A DNA stretch of 41,521 bases from contig DATLFQ010000075.1 of the NCBI GenBank assembly GCA_035540915.1, positions 1 through 41,521 on the forward strand, read 5' to 3'. Shown here piece after piece: positions 39,201 to 41,521 of this stretch. Positions within the stretch are counted from its first letter, which is position 1. Each line of letters opens with the position of its first letter. The notes beneath the pieces are model-generated. The model searched no databases, had not been told where the DNA came from, and saw only the letters and a list, made by a program, of their open reading frames with translations. This DNA comes from DATLFQ01 sp035540915. GTDB taxonomy: Bacteria > Actinomycetota > Acidimicrobiia > Acidimicrobiales > GCA-2861595. A program made the translations under genes and the position numbers.

Positions 39201-40385
39201 TCACAGCGCGACGAAGCCGAGCTCCGGGGCGAGGCCGAGGCGCACCTGTGCGAACGTCTCGAACCGGCTTTCGGAGACGAAGCCTTGCTGCTTGAGCACG
39301 GCGATGTCGCGGAGGTGCCGCTCGAGCCGGGTGCCTCGGTGGATGGCGCTCGTGCCGGCCACCGAGAACGCCGCATCGACCGTGGCGGCGCTGGCGTGGA
39401 TGGCCTGGACGGAGGCGAGCAGCAGCTCGGCCTTGTCCTCCAGCGTGAGGTCGTCGCCGTCGACGGTTCGTCGCCAACCCTCGGCGATTTTGTCGTGCAG
39501 GTAGGCCCGGGCCGATCGCAGTGCGCCTTCGGCCCGACCGAGCTTCGCCTGCACCGCCCCTCGCTCGCGGAGGGCCGTGGCCGAGGAGAACGGCGTCTTT
39601 CTCCCGGCCAGCGCCACGACTTCGTCGAGGGCATCCCGGGCGATGCCGAGGGCGACCCCAGGGACGTACGACGCAACCAGGAGCATGGCCGCGCCGCGGT
39701 AGAGCGGGCCGCCGTATCGCGGGCCGGGAGTGTGGTCGATGCCGATGCGGAACGTCCGTCGCGCCGGGACGAACACGTCGTGGAGCTCGACGTCGTTGGA
39801 GTCCGTGCCTCGCATGCCGACCGTGTCCCAGCAGCGGGCAACGGAGACCTCCGCAGCCGGTAGGAACGCGGCGCGGGTCACAGGTGCGCCGTCGACGATC
39901 TCGTCCGGGCACACGGCGGTGACCCACACCCAGCTGGCGTCGGACACGTTGGACGCGAAGCCGCGACGACCGGACAGCCGGAATCCTCCGTCCTCCCGCG
40001 TCGCGTCCATGGGCACCGGGAACGAAACGGCGAGGAGCTGGTCGGGGCCGTCCCGGTAGATCTCTTCCACCGTTTCGTCGACGAGGCGGGAGCACCACCA
40101 GGCGCTCGACCCTGCGGCCTGCAGCGCCCAAGCCGCCGCCGCGTCGTGGCGGGCGAGCTCCTCCTGGGCCCGCGCATACGTCAGGGGGTCCAGTTCGGTG
40201 CCGCCGAGGGACCGGGGCACGTAGAGGCGGAAGAAGCCGCCGTCTCGGAGCGCTTTGACGGACGGCGCCGGCAGGCGGGCGTCTCGATCGCCCTGTGGCG
40301 CGTGCTCTCGCAGGAGCGCGCCCAGCGTGCCCGCCGCGGCAACCGCGTCTACCAGCGCTGGCGCCGCCGAGGTGGTCGTGGTCAC
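39201..40385 (-). CDS. Acyl-CoA-dehydrogenase-like flavoprotein (group D flavin monooxygenase-like)
   Basis: A 394-residue protein with the acyl-CoA dehydrogenase fold: N-terminal helices with LRDGGFFRLYVPRSLGGTEL and YARAQEELARHDAAAAWALQ, the middle beta domain (GGFRLSGRRGFASNVSDASW, RCWDTVGMRGTDSNDVELHD), and a C-terminal four-helix part. The pattern resembles HsaA/DszC-type two-component monooxygenases, which use reduced flavin to hydroxylate, more than true dehydrogenases: the catalytic Glu of short-chain enzymes is not visible. GTG 40385 overlaps the NTF2-like stop (GTGA), so the two form an operon. Substrate unknown. Confidence 0.82.
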   Translation of the reverse strand: MTTTTSAAPALVDAVAAAGTLGALLREHAPQGDRDARLPAPSVKALRDGGFFRLYVPRSLGGTELDPLTYARAQEELARHDAAAAWALQAAGSSAWWCSRLVDETVEEIYRDGPDQLLAVSFPVPMDATREDGGFRLSGRRGFASNVSDASWVWVTAVCPDEIVDGAPVTRAAFLPAAEVSVARCWDTVGMRGTDSNDVELHDVFVPARRTFRIGIDHTPGPRYGGPLYRGAAMLLVASYVPGVALGIARDALDEVVALAGRKTPFSSATALRERGAVQAKLGRAEGALRSARAYLHDKIAEGWRRTVDGDDLTLEDKAELLLASVQAIHASAATVDAAFSVAGTSAIHRGTRLERHLRDIAVLKQQGFVSESRFETFAQVRLGLAPELGFVAL

Positions 40386-40828
40386 GCCGGCCTCCCTTCG
40401 ACCATGGGGGCATGATCAGCGATGTGGCGGACGGTGTCCGGTCCCCATTCGCCGCAGCAGGTGTAGCGGTGCTCGGTGATGCGACCGCCGTCCAGGCGGA
40501 ACAGGTTGGACAGCCGACACACCACCGGTGGGTGCTCGCCCGGCCGGATCGATGTGCCGTGCATCTCGACGAGAAGCATCACGGCGTCCCCCGCCAGCAC
40601 CGTATGGCGCTCGACGACGGTCCAGCGATACTTGCCGCTCCACTCCTCACGGTATTCCTGCACGACGCGGCCCGCGCCCCGGTACTGGTAGCGCCATCCG
40701 GGCACTGATGCGTCGTAGAGGACGTCGCCGTCGAGGTGGTTCTCCATAGCCTCCCAGTCGCCGGTGCCGATCCGGTCGAGGAACTCGGACACCGCCGTTG
40801 GTAGGACGTCCTCCCGGGTCATCGTCAT
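40382..40828 (-). CDS. NTF2-like/SnoaL family protein
   Basis: A 148-residue cone-shaped NTF2-like fold: VSEFLDRIGTGDWEAMENHL, DGDVLYDASVPGWRYQYRGA, VVQEYREEWSGKYRWTVVER, VEMHGTSIRPGEHPPVVCRL and LDGGRITEHRYTCCGEWG. The LDGGRI...E ending is standard. Members are isomerases, hydroxylation partners or binding proteins; next to a flavin-dependent oxygenase-like enzyme a small-molecule degradation or modification role is likely. ATG 40828 has the strongest Shine-Dalgarno in the region, GAGGAGG, five to six bases upstream. Confidence 0.85.
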   Translation of the reverse strand: MTMTREDVLPTAVSEFLDRIGTGDWEAMENHLDGDVLYDASVPGWRYQYRGAGRVVQEYREEWSGKYRWTVVERHTVLAGDAVMLLVEMHGTSIRPGEHPPVVCRLSNLFRLDGGRITEHRYTCCGEWGPDTVRHIADHAPMVEGRPA

Positions 40829-40856
40829 GGTGGCCTCCTCTCGCCGATGCGTTCAG

Positions 40857-40882
40857 CGCCACACCGCTCGTGGCGACGCCAC
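40857..40882. promoter_or_regulatory. Triple half-site operator between the divergent genes
   Basis: CGCCAC (40857-40862), GTGGCG (40870-40875) and CGCCAC (40877-40882) form alternating half-sites; the last two make the near-perfect palindrome GTGGCG-A-CGCCAC. It lies between the NTF2-like start and the LuxR-type regulator start, the natural place for an autoregulatory site. Confidence 0.5.
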
Positions 40883-40921
40883 AGCGGGCTTGGCGATCGG
40901 CGGCGGAGCACACTGGAGCGC

Positions 40922-41521
40922 ATGACCAGGGCGGCGGACGCGGCCGTGCCGGCGTCGTTCGTGGGGCGCGCTCGCGAGCTGGACACCGCCGAGACCGCGC
41001 TGCGCGCCGCCGTCCGCGGGGAAGGGGCGGGTCTACTCGTGATCGGCGAGGCCGGTGTGGGCAAGACCCGCCTGGTCACCGAGTTGGCTTCCGTGGCCAC
41101 CCAGCACGGCGTGCGGGTCCTGTGGTCCGCGGTATCCGAGCCCGCCGTCGCCCGATCGCACGGCCACTGGGCACAGGTTCTCCGTATCCTCGCCGCGTCG
41201 TCCGAGCGGCACGCGCTGGTCGAGGAACTCGGCGGCGACGCTGCCGAGCTCGCCCGCCTCGTTCCCAACCTTCGATCCGGCCTCCAGCTCGCGGCGCCGG
41301 CTGAGCCGGAGGGCGACGATCCACGGTTTCGCATGTACGACGCGGTGGCGTCGTTCGTTCGCAGGGCGGCGGCGCGGGCGCCCGTCGTCCTCGTCCTCGA
41401 GGATCTCCACGCCGCAGACCTGGGGACCCTGCGGCTGCTGCGATTTCTGCTCGGCGAGACCCGCCACGACCCCATCGCCTTGGTTGCTACCGCGCGGGAC
41501 CCGGACACCGAGGTACTGCCC
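40922..41521 (+). CDS. LuxR-family large ATPase regulator, N-terminal part (runs off window)
   Basis: A frame of 200 codons without a stop, starting at ATG 40922 and cut by the window end. FVGRARELDTAETAL is followed by Walker A GEAGVGKT (42-49), and Walker B is VVLVLEDLHAADLGTL; LLRFLLGETRHDPIALVATA follows as the sensor region. This is the AAA+/STAND domain of LAL-type regulators (MalT-like), usually about 900-1000 residues with a C-terminal LuxR DNA-binding domain, which would lie outside the window. It is divergent from the NTF2-like/flavoprotein operon and a likely regulator of it. Confidence 0.85.
   Translation, partial: MTRAADAAVPASFVGRARELDTAETALRAAVRGEGAGLLVIGEAGVGKTRLVTELASVATQHGVRVLWSAVSEPAVARSHGHWAQVLRILAASSERHALVEELGGDAAELARLVPNLRSGLQLAAPAEPEGDDPRFRMYDAVASFVRRAAARAPVVLVLEDLHAADLGTLRLLRFLLGETRHDPIALVATARDPDTEVLP

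Noticed and set aside
1..41521. CRISPR array, insertion sequences, rRNA
   Set aside because: No spaced direct repeats of CRISPR size, transposase motifs or rRNA sequence were seen; the only tandem repeat is the 14-bp iteron set.

Overview
The window is very GC-rich, uses GTG starts heavily, and chains genes through ATGA/GTGA/TGATG overlaps. Its gene content is typical of Actinomycetota: TlyA-NadK-RecN-SteA-SteB-PyrG, AroH-type chorismate mutase, ScpA/ScpB, and an IspH/DUF512/Der neighbourhood. Together with the many leaderless-looking starts this fits a deep actinobacterial lineage such as Acidimicrobiia. The class assignment is an inference; the phylum-level assignment is firm. No phage, transposase or CRISPR array was seen.

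Region 1 (1-31.7 kb) is conserved chromosomal backbone. In order it holds: a TPR protein with a long Arg/Pro/Gly-rich N-terminus; an SSB-like OB-fold protein; DUF1015 (minus); a HAD-IIA phosphatase; a rhomboid protease (minus); a phasin-like helical protein; then a + strand run tlyA-nadK-recN-steA-steB followed by a 984-residue fusion (family 2 glycosyltransferase + alkaline-phosphatase-like + polytopic membrane part) and an MraY/WecA-like transferase. Next come pyrG, a NUDIX hydrolase, a small membrane protein, ald, a DksA/TraR zinc protein, an M50 protease, trpS (minus), scpA-scpB-rluB, aroH-tyrA-aroA-cmk-plsC, ispH (minus), a DUF512 Fe-S protein, der, a membrane-anchored SpoIIE-type phosphatase, a 58-residue membrane protein, and tRNA-Pro(GGG). 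The aroH-tyrA-aroA genes supply tyrosine/shikimate steps. The steA-steB-fusion-MraY-like run is probably an envelope or cell-division module with an uncharacterised glycan-related function.

Region 2 (31.7-41.5 kb) starts right after tRNA-Pro and looks accessory: looser spacing, mixed strands and a less strict third-position GC bias. It contains a 35-codon leaderless ORF coupled to an alpha/beta hydrolase, an SRPBCC protein, a secreted hypothetical (minus), an FHA-winged-helix protein followed by a Ser/Thr kinase-STAND ATPase-TPR protein that is split by an apparent one-base insertion, a PA2169-type four-helix protein, an acyl-CoA-dehydrogenase-like flavoprotein with an NTF2-like partner (minus), and the start of a LuxR-type large ATPase regulator that runs off the end.

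The main non-gene observation is a recurring TAnnnT hexamer placed 6-8 nt before the start codon of at least a dozen genes on both strands, which indicates widespread leaderless transcription. It helped choose the starts of trpS, aroH and the FHA gene. The best candidates for something undescribed are the GT2/phosphatase-like/membrane fusion in the SteA-SteB locus and the FHA-wHTH plus kinase-STAND-TPR signalling pair.
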